64,000 bases of DNA from Talinum fruticosum. Its lineage: Eukaryota; Streptophyta; Magnoliopsida; Caryophyllales; Talinaceae. The translations under genes were made by a program, and so were the position numbers. This document shows, one piece after another, positions 31,597 through 42,877 of this stretch. The stretch spans positions 124,001-188,000 of the forward strand of contig JAITYX010000161.1 of the NCBI GenBank assembly GCA_021018815.1, in the 5' to 3' direction. Position 1 is the first letter of the stretch, and every line of letters begins with the position of its first letter. The notes beneath the pieces were generated by a model. The model worked only from the letters and a program-made list of their open reading frames with translations. It searched no databases and was not told the DNA's origin.

Positions 31597-34040
31597 TAAC
31601 ATAAGAAAATGCTTTTGGTTAATAAGATGCGTTTTTGACTGATTCATGTTCCATTGAAACATAATTATCTCTTGACGGTTTAAGGAACTTTTTTTCTTGG
31701 TTGCATTTTTTATTCTCTTCTTTGCAATCATTCCATTCCCAAGCAATGTAAGTGAACCATAATAGTTATCTACAATGATTTTTGCTCAATGGGTTTTCTT
31801 TTATTAGGAGCAGCACATTCTTCTGGTGGTTACATCATTTGTCAAACTCGTATGACTCCATTCACGCAATAACACTTCACTTCAAGCCAGGTAAGATCAT
31901 TTGTCAAACTCCTATGGCTACCGTACGCAACTTCAATCTAGCGTATACCAAGTAAAAATGAGCTGGTCATCATTACCTAATCTGAATAATCGTCTAGGCA
32001 TAGATTTGAAGTAATACGACTCAATTTCCATATAGATGCGAGTTTATCCAAAATTGAACTGAGAGAATACAAATTTTGTGCAACTAATCTGACTTCATAT
32101 TTTGTCTAGAGAGCGAAAGGCAAAAATTTTCTTTTTAATTTTATTTCTTTTATATGAGTATGACATTTTTCTTTTATTGAGGCAAATTTCAATTTGTTTG
32201 AATTGTTCTTATTGACTTTTAAACGATATATGTACTGGTTCGTTTACATATATATTTGATGACTGCGAATCCACGCAGAATTTAATGGTTCTATTGGAGA
32301 AAGACTTAAGAGGCCGGTGAGACTTATGGTGTACCTACGATTATCCTACCCTATGGAATCACCTACTCCATTTCCACTTTGTTCTCCCATCTTTGCTTGT
32401 TTTTTGGTCCTAGAATCCAAACACATGGCATGGTTTTGTTTTGGAATGCAATATATCACCATGCATACTTTTACTTTTAAAGACAGTACTAGTGATATTT
32501 ATTTTGGTCATCCAACAATCCACCACATATATGTCAATCCTGGATCTTGGGTACTCTGTAAGCCCAGGGCATGTAAGGTGCTCAGCGAACAATGTAGAAC
32601 GGAAAGATGGTGCCTTCTACGCCCTCTTTCGATGCCACCTCTCAAAGTCACTGGTCGTTGGCAACCACCCCCTGCCCCCTCTCTTGCCACCACTAATTGA
32701 CCAGCATCTCTAGTGCCATCCTCGAACACTTCCGTTTTTTTTTTCTAGCCAATCCTAATCTCTCTCTTACCCATAATACCAAAAGCCAAAATACACTACT
32801 ACTCGATAATCATCTCTGTAAAAAGCCAAAATGTTTATATCAAATTGGCAATCAAAATGCTAACTTACAAATCAAATAATTGTTTTATCCATCAGTATCT
32901 ACAAATTAACTATGATCATAACAACCAAAACGATTTATGTAAACAATCAAAATGCTTATCTACATATATATTAATTGCATACAAAAGCTCATGGTTTCAT
33001 GATTTCATACAAAATAGTATTGTGTTTGGTTGGATGTAATGCAATTATGTTGTCAAATCAAACGAGCCCTAAATGTATATCTAAACAAATGATATATGCA
33101 TAAATGCCCGAATGCTTATCTTATTGAATGACAGTTTGGTGTCAACTATGCCAATGACTACACTATACTTTTAGAAAAAAATGAAAAACACCTCACATTG
33201 GAAAAGTATCAAGCTAGGGGACCAGGAAAAACCATGAGTAGTGTAAGATTTGGAGAGAGAAAATTCGATGCTTATGAAGAGAGAAAATTAAAGGTGGTAG
33301 CCGGCCGACAATGGGTAGTGCCAGGAGGTGTGTGAAGGAAGGGAAATTAGTAAACTAGGATTTGGATCTACAATACTACAAGGTAGAGTCGAAGCCTGGA
33401 TATAATTTTGGCCCATGAAATAACAAGGAATTGAATTGATTTATGCTGAGGAGGTCCACCTCCAATTAATATATGCTCAAGAATTGGCCGGCAAATTTGC
33501 GGGACAACCGGAGACTGATTTTAGGGTCACTTAGTAAGTGCTTTAATTTCACGTTTCGTCTTGTCTGAGAATTATTACGTGCACCAGATAATAGGCGCAC
33601 CATATATGTTGCAGCTAGTCAGCCCAAATGAACTATGGATATTTTTTAATGGAATTGGGATATAGCTACTACATCTTATATCGGCCACGAAAGAGTTTCC
33701 TTTAGCAATTATATCTTTGTTCTTTTAATAAGGTCGGAGATCTCATTGAAGGTGTCCGAATAGATTTATTGTCCCATACTTTCTATCCCATGAAAATGTT
33801 GTTTGGATTTGAAAAATGCATGTATCTCGTGTGTTGTTACTCAATATGAGGACTGTTAGAGTTGTCATCTAAGACTTCTCACTCCAACAAACTTTGATTA
33901 GAAATTGTGGGAGAATTTAATATACAGATTAGAAATTGTTTTATAACTCTAAAATTAGGAAATGAATATATAACACATGTATTTTTTTATAAACAAATCT
34001 TGGGTAAGATGGACCCACCCTAGGGCATACACAAGGGACC
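31597..34040. other. AT-rich spacer with no supported gene
   Basis: No coding region could be supported. There is a small tandem duplication at about 31835-31965 (TCATTTGTCAAACTC twice). A more GC-balanced piece at 32300-32730 has short overlapping ORFs without recognisable domains. Confidence 0.5.
33021..33070 (-). mobile_element. MITE end fragment
   Basis: Read on the minus strand it starts AGGGCTCGTTTGATTTG and ends with CATCCAACCAAACACA, the complement of the TIR word (TTTGGTTGGATGTAAT) of the 30497-31593 element. It is a small or truncated member of a similar family. Confidence 0.45.
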
Positions 34041-34318
34041 CCATAATGGGTGATAGGTTGAGGGTAACTATGATTAATCTGAAAGCCAACAAGGACAGAA
34101 TGAGATCTTGTTCTCTAGTGATGAATATCAACGTTTTAAGTATGTTAAGATCATATATTCAATTTCTCAGTTATAAGTTGGGATATTGTAACTGAGAAAT
34201 CAAACATATGATCTTAACATACTTAAAACGTTGATATTCATGACTGAAACAAGATCTCATTCAGTCTTTGTTGGCTTTTAGATTAATCATAACTTGTTAC
34301 ACCTATACATCCATAATG
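34041..34318. repeat. Long near-perfect palindrome
   Basis: The left arm is 34041-34175, the right arm 34188-34318, with about 12 bp between. Matching inner words include ATGTTAAGATCATAT / ATATGATCTTAACAT, and further out AACGTTGATATTCAT and GAGATCTTGTT with their complements. The arms differ by few substitutions and small indels over about 130 bp. The transcript would fold to a long hairpin. It could be a foldback MITE or a small-RNA hairpin; there is no coding potential. Confidence 0.85.
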
Positions 34319-35291
34319 TGTGTTCAGTGTTGCCATGCGTGGCTCATTAATCCGGCTGTTTGAGTATACTATATGACCAACTTTGGAGGATGCTATCTCT
34401 ATTTACAAACTAAATGGCTGAGATAAACCATTACTCAGTATGTAAGTCAATCTGAAATTAGGAATTGTCCAGATCAAGAAAATACACATCAAACTATATC
34501 GATGTGATTGTTAGGGAATTTAATTAAGCTACATAATCCATAGAAGTAACTAAAAACATGAAACTTATAAACTTTGGCCAAACACATATTCATATTATTA
34601 GAGTATCGTTCTACACATGCGGATAATAAATTTTATTAAATATTACTTATTTTAATATCAATCATTAGTATACAAAAGAAATGGATAACAAATTTTTACA
34701 AATATCACATCATGTAATTAGATAAAAAATATCACCAAAATTAGAGATTTTAAATTTAAAAATTAAAATTAACAAATTAAAATATATCATGATTGATATA
34801 CTTTTAATATACCTTTCGTTAGTAAGAACCGAACTTTTGTTTGTATGGTAATTGCAAAAATACAAACTTTTTTCCTCTTTTGAATCTGAAAACTTTACGT
34901 TGTCATAGGTTCCCATGTCTTAGGAAATAATACTCTTCCATGAATCCTGAAACCTAATTAAGTTCTGAATAAGTGATGTTGGATGTCGAGATTTAAGTTA
35001 AAAAGATATGAATTAGTGCCTTTGTGTATGTAACTGTCAACGTATCAATCTGATGAAGAAGGGAAACACAGAAATCAAGTAAACAAGTGAAGTAAGGCAA
35101 TTAGAATAATGACAACTGCCATTAAGTTTGTCACGATTAGACAAGGCCCTAATCACATGATTCATAAGATAACGTCGAAACGCTGATTAACAATATTGTG
35201 TTATCAATTAAATTTTAGATCCCGCTTCCACTCTTCCAAACAAAAATTATCAATGCTTAATTGGACAAAATCTAGCAAGATAATCAAATAG

Positions 35292-35296
<5 letters not shown>
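34319..35296. other. AT-rich spacer with no supported gene
   Basis: Nothing recognisable; short ORFs only. Confidence 0.5.

Positions 35297-35352
<56 letters not shown>
35297..35352. repeat. (TA)n microsatellite
   Basis: A pure TA run of about 56 bp abutting the left end of the Mutator-like element. A shorter TA run (36391-36406) abuts its right end. Confidence 0.95.
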
Positions 35353-35356
<4 letters not shown>

Positions 35357-35500
35357 TTATAACGACTGTCGTATATATGTGTATCACAATAATCACAACC
35401 GTTCATTTTTTCTTCTAATTAAATTAAAAATAAATTTTGAAAATTTAATTAAGTATTTTAAAAATTAAATTAAAATAATTAATTATTCTTATGTTTGGCA
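35353..35500. repeat. Left terminal inverted repeat of the Pack-MULE
   Basis: Complementary to 36203-36392. The best-kept part is 35390-35490 (CACAACCGTTCATTTTTTCT and the following AT-rich block). Confidence 0.82.
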
Positions 35501-35509
35501 AACCATTTA

Positions 35510-35754
35510 ATTAACCACCCTTGCGCACAAAAAATAATCCAATAATCTCAAACCACGTTCCTATCAAACTAATGCCAGCGACCTCCATTTTGTTGCGACC
35601 ATCACCGGAGCTCTTCCAGATTTCAATCGAACCCCAACCAGGATCGAGGAGTGTTAAGCTTTGCCCATTTTTCCGGCCAAATTCCGGCGGCTACAACTCC
35701 ACTCACGTCGATTCTGCGCAGTAGGATACAAATGCGGTTTCGGTGAGGGTCGGG
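35510..35754 (-). pseudogene. Second captured fragment of unknown origin in the Pack-MULE
   Basis: Downstream of the phosphatase piece the sequence stays GC-balanced but no longer follows the phosphatase family. On the minus strand there is a splice-donor-like CGAC/GTGAGT near 35715. A clean ORF continues into the phosphatase frame. I do not recognise the source; it may be from a second gene or an untranslated region. Confidence 0.4.
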
Positions 35755-36129
35755 CATGGGCATGGGTGGATTTGATGGCTGGAACGACACGAGGGTGAAT
35801 TGGAGTTGTTTTCGGAACCTCCGCGATTTGATCAATTGTGACTCCTTTGGCATGCATTTCCTTCATCTTTATGTCTTGTGATTCGGAAGAATGAAACAGA
35901 GTTATTCGGGAGAAAACAGAGGAATTGAAAGAAAGAACTCCAACTCAACGATGACCCAAGAGCCCATTAGAGACACGAGAGGAAAGAGAAACCGACATCA
36001 AAGTGTTCCAAGGCATGGTGGGAAGAAGCCGATTGAAAAGCTCAGTAAAACTCAATTCATCAAAAACCCAAAACTATCGCAATCGATAATCGTCTTGTCG
36101 AAGTCGAAAACCACCACAATTCCCTCCAT
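35755..36129 (-). pseudogene. Captured N-terminal fragment of a PS2/PECP1-type HAD phosphatase gene
   Basis: The minus strand opens at ATG 36129 with MEGIVVVFDFDKTIIDCDS. DFDKT (36097-36105 and on) is HAD motif I, the nucleophile Asp and acid/base Asp. A frame change then occurs (about 4 nt fewer than the family needs), followed by DELSFTELFNRLLPTMPWNT and LM to about 35996. About 130 bp without homology looks like a retained intron. From 35866 comes MKEMHAKGVTIDQIAEVPKT, then TPIHPRVVPAIKSTHA to about 35755. This is the N-terminal order of plant PS2/PECP1 phosphatases (phosphoethanolamine/phosphocholine phosphatase; also annotated inorganic pyrophosphatase 2 or PHOSPHO-like). The C-terminal part is absent. 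Confidence 0.85.
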
Positions 36130-36202
36130 TGAAGAAAACCCACAAACAATCTTCGAGGATGAATGGAAAACTTTTGATGTGATTTTTAATTGTGTTTTGG
36201 TG

Positions 36203-36392
36203 TATGATATACATAATAATAATTAATTATTTTAATTTAATTTTTAAAATACTTAATTAAATTTTTAAATTTTATTTTTAATTTAATTAGAAGAAAAAAA
36301 TGAACGGTTGTGATTATTGTGAAACACATGTACGGTACAAATTAATGCATCTTGTGGTGACTGTCGTATAGTGACTGGTCGTTATAAGTTTT
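36203..36392. repeat. Right terminal inverted repeat of the Pack-MULE
   Basis: Reverse complement of 35353-35500, with an extra segment near 36335-36380 between the conserved outer end (GGTCGTTATAAGTTTT) and the inner block. Confidence 0.82.
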
Positions 36393-36408
36393 ATATATAT
36401 ATATATAA

Positions 36409-38600
36409 GTTGGATTTAAAAGATGCATTAAAATAACTATTTATTTATTTTTTTATATTTATGGTGTTTTATGGTTGAGTTTTGTATTAAAGTAACTATT
36501 TTTTTAAACTTTATTAATATTAAGGTAAAGCTTATTCATGAGCAAGCAAATAACTAATTAATAAAAGACTATTAAAGTATCTTATTATTTTTATTTAGTA
36601 TGCAGATTGATTTTCTTCTTTATATTTAATAATTAAAAAAACTTTCTTCTGAAACAATTCATTGTATTCTTATGCAAAATTTGTTATAATTATCAATTTA
36701 AAATATTCTTTATAAATCTAATAAGTAAAGGTCAAGAAGTTCAAACTTATATTAGCACAGACCTTTTAACATCGTCATCATCATACTCATGAATCAACAA
36801 TATATCAAATTATGCATTAGCATCAATAAATCAAGCAAAGAAAGTATGATTACTACACCTCCACTAATGTCGGTTAACTTATCATGATCTTCATCAAATG
36901 CCAACTTTTTGTCTTTCGAAACAGTTTAGTAATTGAATGGTCTAAACTATTAATTAGAACTTTATTAAAGAAGGAGAGCAATACGCTATAAAAGGGACAT
37001 AGATAGAGTAGTTTGATCAATAAATTATTTTTGTTTGATATATTGAATAACAAATTATAGTAGAACCGATAGATTTAGTTGTACATTTTGTGTTTTTTTC
37101 AAAGCCTTTTTGTATCTTTTTTCATCTTCTTCTTATATTTTTCCTTTCTCCTTCTATGTTTCTTTCATTTTAACGGTAGTATTTGTGTAGATTTGTTTTA
37201 TGTTTAGCAAATATTATTCATTCTTTTATGATTGAAATGTTATCAATTCTTAATTATTAGTTGTAATAATAGATGTATAGTTTTTCAAACATGTTTTTTC
37301 TCTAATGCTTCCACCTCTATTTCTCCATAAACATGCCATTGCTTATTTTTTTAAAAAAATTACTTAATTTTAATGTGGTTCTCTTGCCATTTTATGGTAA
37401 TCAAGTTTTTTTTTTTTTGTTAATGCTTTGTTCCAATTCCATATTTTATGTGGACTTTCGGTTTTTGTTTTATGAGTTGAGTTGTTTTGTAAATCAAGTG
37501 TTATTTTATGTTTGTAATATAATTTATTTTTTGTTTGTTTCTTCTTTCCTTAATCATTAGTATCATGGAAAAAAATTTATAAATATAGAATATAAAGCAC
37601 ACAGTCCCTGTTTTTTTTTCTTTTGGAATGAGGTAAATCTACTTCTATTATCATAGACATTATTTTTTTTTTCTGTGAACATATTTATACACTAGTCCTT
37701 TTAAAAAATGGTGTTTATCTATTTGTTATCTATTTACATACTCTTATAAATTATGAATGCATTTTAAAATGAAATTTATGTTATTTGAGCAAAAAGGAAG
37801 ACAAAAAAATATAGAACTTATAAACAAGTATCTCAAAAGAAGTCAATGTGAAAATTACAATGTTAACATGTGTCTCGTAAACTTTTAAGGTGTTGATAAT
37901 AATAATATTTTTTAATTTAAAACAACATTTAATAGTTTCTACTAATTGACATGCTAATATATCCTTTAAAACACAATTTAAAAATTAATACATCATAATA
38001 ACTATGATAAAGTATGTAGATTAATATTTAATTAAAAAGTATTTTATTTCATACATGAGGCCTATTCATCGTATTTCTTAAAAAATTAATACATGCACTG
38101 TTAATTTAGAAAAAAAAATATAACATAATAGATAATATTCTATTTATAAAGCTGAATATTGGGTTTTAAGGTTGCCTCATAGGTTGCTATTAAATGTTAC
38201 TTTTATTAATTGACTTTTTTTCTCTCTTTTTATTTTGTAATGGAGTATTTATGAATTTGTATTCATAAAAAAATAAACATTAAAAAATTAATGAGTTCAT
38301 TACTCAACCAATGTGAAATAAATCAAAATTATAATTTATTATATAATAGTAACTTAATAGTATTATTCTATAATTATTGTATAATATAATCTAACGATTT
38401 CAAATTTTATACTATCAGTAAGATTTTTTTAAAACTAGAATATTATTTTTAAAAATTATATCTTACTAAAAATAATTTTTTAAATTAAAAAATTAAGTCC
38501 ACTCATTTTACATATATTTAAGTATTAATTTTTTATGGTTAAGATGCATGGGTTAAGAAACTACTGTTCATGTTTTAAACACAAATGCTATTCTCATGAA
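36409..38600. other. Very AT-rich spacer with no supported gene
   Basis: Many T- and A-runs. The 75-codon ORF at 37333-37560 is Phe/Leu-rich low-complexity and not supported. No terminal repeats were found by eye. Confidence 0.5.
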
Positions 38601-38841
38601 ATCAAATAGACTTATTCTCAGCAATGAACATTTAAATTTGATGTCCCTCAACTCCCCGCCATTAATGAGTATAATTATACTAAATATGTATCATACAAGG
38701 AGATCTTCTCCTAGTTACATGACGAAAAATACAATCCTACTCAAAACCCAAGAAAAAATATAGCAAAAAGAATTATATAAAGAACTAATTACCAAATATA
38801 ACTCTTCAAACACAAAACTCCTAGTATGATGCTAATGCCTA
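38600..38841 (-). repeat. Probable 3' LTR start of the copia remnant
   Basis: It follows the polypurine tract; minus-strand sequence begins near ATTAGGCATTAGCATCAT. No partner LTR is in the window, so the extent is a guess. Confidence 0.4.
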
Positions 38842-38854
38842 ATATCCTCCTCAA

Positions 38855-40676
38855 GTTGGAGTGTGAAGATTGAAAACACCCAACTTGCCAAAAAAATGTT
38901 GAAACTTACATTGTCCAAGAGCCTTTGTAAAAATATTAGTCATTTGCTCATGAGTAGGTGTATTGAGGATGAATAACCCCGAATATGATGCATTTTCAAA
39001 CAAAATGACAATCAGCTTTAGCATGTTTAGTGTACTCTTGGACTATTGGATTGTTGGCGATAGGAAAGGTTGCCTGGTTATCACAAAATAGAACAAAAGA
39101 AATGGGAATCCTTAGCTAGGTAAGTAAATTTCGTATCTAGACAACCTCACTAATAGCATTGGCCATGACACGATATCATCTTCTAGAGACGGGTGGTAAA
39201 CAGTGGCCTGGTTCTTTATTTTCTAGGAAACAGTTGCCGTACCAAGTTTAACAAAATAGCAAGTAACATAACGACGAGATCTACGGGAACTAGCTTAGTC
39301 CAAATCACAGTAGACTTGCGGATCGAGAGAATTATGCTAGGGCAATAAAATCCCTAGCATCGGAGAAGAATTAAGGTAGCATAGGATTCACAAAGTGACA
39401 TCCTAATGACCCTGTTGAGGATCCTACATAAACTTTCGAGAATGTCCACAGAGTTTGGTCACGTAATAGAGAGATAAAGGAGCCATCCAATATGGCGTTG
39501 ATACTACGAGGGATAAGTCGATGGGTCTCTGAAATCTATAGACATGAATTGGACTCGACTTATCTCCTAGCATTCTAGTTTATGTAAAAATATCAAGAGT
39601 ATGCTTCTGCTAGCATTAGAACAATCCGTGAGAAGAGCGAGGTTACCTTGATACCAGGAAATTATTTTAACATCCCAAATCTTTGACCTTAAAAATTGTT
39701 GCAAGTAGCTCTTGAACTATTCACAATCATAAGAGTTCTTACTAGTCAAAACCAAACCATCAACAAAAATAAGGAGTGATAAGTACATACCACCTTTTTG
39801 ATGTATGAAAAGAGAATGATCTAATGGGCATTGTTGAAAACCAAAATCAGTAATGCTGATGCCAACTTAAAATATTGTTGAGCCCCTATAAAGACTTCTT
39901 TAGTTTACAAACCAGGTGAGGTTGAGGTGGATGAAAGCTTGAAAGGGCTTCATGTATATATCTTCGTGAAGGTCACCGTGAAGAAATGCATTATAAACAT
40001 CCATTTGATGAAGCTCCTATTTACCATCAATAAACAATGCACCGTATCCATCTTCGCTACTTGGAGCGAAATTGTATGTAAAGTCCTCACCTTTCACTTG
40101 ACTATTCCCCAAAACAACTAATCGAGCTTTATGTCATTCAATAAACCCATCAGTATGGTATTTGGTTTTGTAGACCCATTTACACCCCAATGTCTTTTTG
40201 TTAGGAGGTAGTGGCACAAACTCCCACGTATGATTCTCGCTCAACTCGCTGAAATCTCGGAACCCATAGCTTCACGCTGCTAAGCGTCATACATAGCTTG
40301 AGAAGAGAACTTGGGTTCATTATTGGATGTAATAGTTGCCAAAAAGAACGAGACATGGGAGAAAAATTTATCATAGGATATAAACTGAGATATTGGATAA
40401 ATTGTACCTAAAGATGCTTGATGGAGAAGTGTTATGGTGGGGTGTTCAATAGCATTGAAAATATAGTCCTTCGGATGTTTGGGAGATCTTATTTCCCATT
40501 GACAACACGTACTTCTTATTATTGTTTCGATCTGTTTTGTAGGATGCCCAATTTTGGGTATCACTTGGAGCCTTAGGCTCGCTGCCCATAGAGTTCTCGC
40601 ACCGCTTCAACCCAAAACACGATAGAAGCTCTTATTGGGAGCGACATCACACGATTGACTCTGGGCACTAATTTTG
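38855..40676 (-). pseudogene. Copia reverse transcriptase and RNase H
   Basis: Minus strand from about 40560 has a Pro/Ser/Thr-type linker, then SQAMYDA. RT starts with NHTWEFVPLPPNKKTLGCKW and VYKTKYHTDGFIE (about 40230-40150). MDVYNAFLHGDLHEDIYMKP is near 40005-39950. The catalytic box is FVDG instead of YVDD (near 39760). RNase H ends with EQMTNIFTKALGQCKFQHFF near 38960-38905, then KLGVFNLHTPT. Many stops and frameshifts; the mutated catalytic box alone would kill activity. Confidence 0.82.
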
Positions 40677-40682
40677 ATTATT

Positions 40683-41182
40683 TGATTTGAATTCACACTC
40701 ACAAACAATAATAGAAAATAAGAAGAAATAGACATAAGAATTTTAATGCAAAAACCTAAAACAGGGGAAAAACCATGGGCTATGCATTAGAACTTTGGTA
40801 GGTTGCAAGGAATTTTTCTTACACTGGCTATTACAAATTACTACACCTTGCTACACTTAACAAGGAGGTCTACACACAATTATATAGCCATAAAATTGAG
40901 CCATAATTGCAAATAATAGAAGAAAACGGATGAAAAATGAAGAATATAAAGTGTCCCCTACTAGCACGAGTCGTGCCAGCGAGACACGGTTTACACATGT
41001 CGGCTAGCATAGGCCGTGTCCTAAGACACGACTAGCCTGTGCTAGCTGCTAGCTTGGCGGGTTTTGTTTTCTTCGGCATACATGTCCACTCCTCTTACTC
41101 TTGGGTTGTGCCTGTTGTTCTAAGCCTCAAACTGCCATTTTCCCAAGCCCAAACACCTAGTAGACTCCACATAACCCCAACA
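40683..41182 (-). repeat. 3' LTR of the non-autonomous copia element
   Basis: About 500 bp, colinear with 42878-43249 (shared CACTCACAAACAATAATAG, GGTCTACACAATTATATAGC and CCCAAACACC blocks). It carries an extra roughly 120-bp segment with repeated CACGAC/GTCGTG-like words at 40960-41045, absent from the other LTR. Confidence 0.85.
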
Positions 41183-41206
41183 ATCTCCCACTTGCAAACT
41201 AATGGC

Positions 41207-41446
41207 TCACTTTATTACTACGCACCAATGTAGTTTGTTAAACCCGGGCTCTTCAGGAAGTGTGACCAACCAAGGTTTGTTCAACCTCATCCTCTCAGGA
41301 TCAACTCCTTGGGCTAGCTCGTTTGCTGGAATCCCGCTACCTAAAATCTTTTCAAGCCAACCATCATCGGAAGTAAACTCCCACTCGGATTGATCAACGT
41401 CATGCATAAAATCACCATGGAACACCGGCTCAACAGAATGAGTCAA
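41207..41446 (-). CDS. Open reading frame of unknown origin in the non-autonomous copia element
   Basis: A 79-codon minus-strand frame begins MTHSVEPVFHGDFMHD and is acidic and Trp-containing (SEWEFTSDDGWLEKILG, then WLVTLPEEPGFNKLHW). It lies directly before the polypurine tract, where autonomous relatives have no conserved gene that I know. It has no stop although the surrounding gag and protease frames are broken. It may be a captured host piece or just unselected 3' leader sequence. I do not recognise it. Confidence 0.3.
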   Translation of the reverse strand: MTHSVEPVFHGDFMHDVDQSEWEFTSDDGWLEKILGSGIPANELAQGVDPERMRLNKPWLVTLPEEPGFNKLHWCVVIK

Positions 41447-41509
41447 TCAAACATAATGAAGAGAAAGTGTATACCTTTAGGTTTTTACTTTTGTTGATAT
41501 TACCGTCTT

Positions 41510-41866
41510 TCACATCATACCCAATTCTGGTAACTCATCACGTGAAACAATCGGAGACCCATTTGGAAACTCGGTGAATTTCCTGTCGCCCTTACCAACT
41601 CCCATTTCAGCGGAACCTTTGCCATCACCAAGTTTATCATGCCATAGACTCCCACTGAAATAGTAGACCTTAACAATTGTAACTAAATTAATGCACCCTT
41701 TAGTAGAAAACACCGAGCTAGACTTCACACCCTTAGCTACAACAAATGCCCCTTTCGCAATTCCCTCCCCCTTCCCCGGTGCTCCTTATTGCAAAACTCA
41801 ATTAGGTAACCCGTCTCATCCAATGGAAATTAAATTCTTCGCTAGGCCCGTAATAAATCTAACACT
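41510..41866 (-). pseudogene. Unassigned decayed internal sequence of the non-autonomous element
   Basis: It includes a 72-codon frame (41728-41510) with SLWHDKLGD, which recalls the WHxRLGH start of a GAG-pre-integrase domain but is not followed by the rest of it. This probably marks the breakpoint of the pol deletion. Confidence 0.4.
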
Positions 41867-42877
41867 TTATAATTTTCGAAACCCGCCGCTAGAAGTTTTA
41901 ATTCTCACATCCCCTTTCCCTAGTATATCCAAACTCTTCCTATTGGCATCATATACCTTGCAAAAATTTCCACCAACAAAATTATGGAACAAGTTTCTAT
42001 GAGATGAGGAATAAAATGATGCACATGAATCAACAATCCAAGACTCAATAAGATTTTGCACAATCAAGACAAGCGCATCACCTATATCTTCCATAGAATT
42101 CCTTGAATCTTGGTCATCATTTCTTTTAGGACAATTTTCCTTCAAATGTTCCAGCCCCAACACACAACCTTCACCGGGTTTTGGGACCTACCCCTTGCTT
42201 TGGACTTTGATCAACCTATAAAATTCACATGTTTCCCCCTTCCTATAACATTCAATGCACTTCCCGATGACTCCCTAAATCTTTCTTACGAATGCTTCAA
42301 CCGAAGATTACATCCCGCATTTCATCATACTTAAGTGCATTAGACCCTTTAGCACTACTAATAGAAACTATATTAACCCATGACTAAGGCAAAAAGGATA
42401 ACAAAATTAAGGCCTTTACTTCATCATCAAAACCGATTTTCACTGAAGCAATATTTGAAATTGTTAATATGATTTGTTACTCTAGTGCTATCAACCATCT
42501 CAAGATCAAATAAGTGACACATCAAATATACTTTGTTCATCAAGGAAGGTTGCTTATACGTATTCGATAGAGCTTCAAGTAGCCCCTTCATCGTTGTTTC
42601 ATCCATCACGTTGAAGGCGACGTTTTAGCCAACGTTTTTAGCCAACGTCGATCTCACTGTTCCAAAACCTTGCCGATCAAGGAGATCTCAGTACTTTTGC
42701 TTCATGGTTGCCGATTTCTCTCATAAGGTTTCATACAAATCTTTCGATACAACAAATCCTCTATATGCGTCTTCCAAAATGCAAAATCCTCACAATCGAA
42801 TCGATTGACTTCACCTTTTCTCACTCCATTGTTTAATGTGAACTCTTTAAACAAAACTTTTCTCTTCTAATACCAGT
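41867..42877 (-). pseudogene. Tork-like gag and protease start
   Basis: Gag starts near 42850 (frames include FWKxxIEDLLYRKD-like text). MMDETTMKGLLEALSNTYKQ follows at 42609, then NKVYLMCHLF and VDSTRVTNHINNF, typical of the Tork gag. At 42163-41867, HLKENCPKRNDD marks the end of the zinc knuckle. SWIVDSCASFYS is the protease active site, with Cys for Gly in DSGAS, and ENLFHNFVGGNF-type text follows. Stops separate the two parts. Gag-only coding potential fits a non-autonomous element. Confidence 0.78.

Larger units (their letters stand above)
35353..36392. mobile_element. Pack-MULE candidate: long-TIR element carrying host gene exons
   Basis: The ends are inverted copies. CACTTATAACGACTGTCG at the left matches ACTTATAACGACCAGTC read inward from the right. 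Then both share TCACAATAATCACAACCGTT and an AT-rich block of about 100 bp. Each TIR is about 150-190 bp, the right one with about 45 extra bases. Flanking TA repeats provide a possible 9-10 bp target duplication but also hide it. Long TIRs around cellular exons and no transposase are the definition of a Pack-MULE. The interior is clearly less AT-rich than its surroundings. Confidence 0.78.

Noticed and set aside
35891..36226. A 111-codon plus-strand ORF in the Pack-MULE
   Set aside because: It is antisense to the captured phosphatase exon; the minus strand carries the real homology.
37333..37560. A 75-codon hydrophobic ORF
   Set aside because: T-rich low-complexity DNA gives Phe/Leu codons by chance; no start context or conserved motif.
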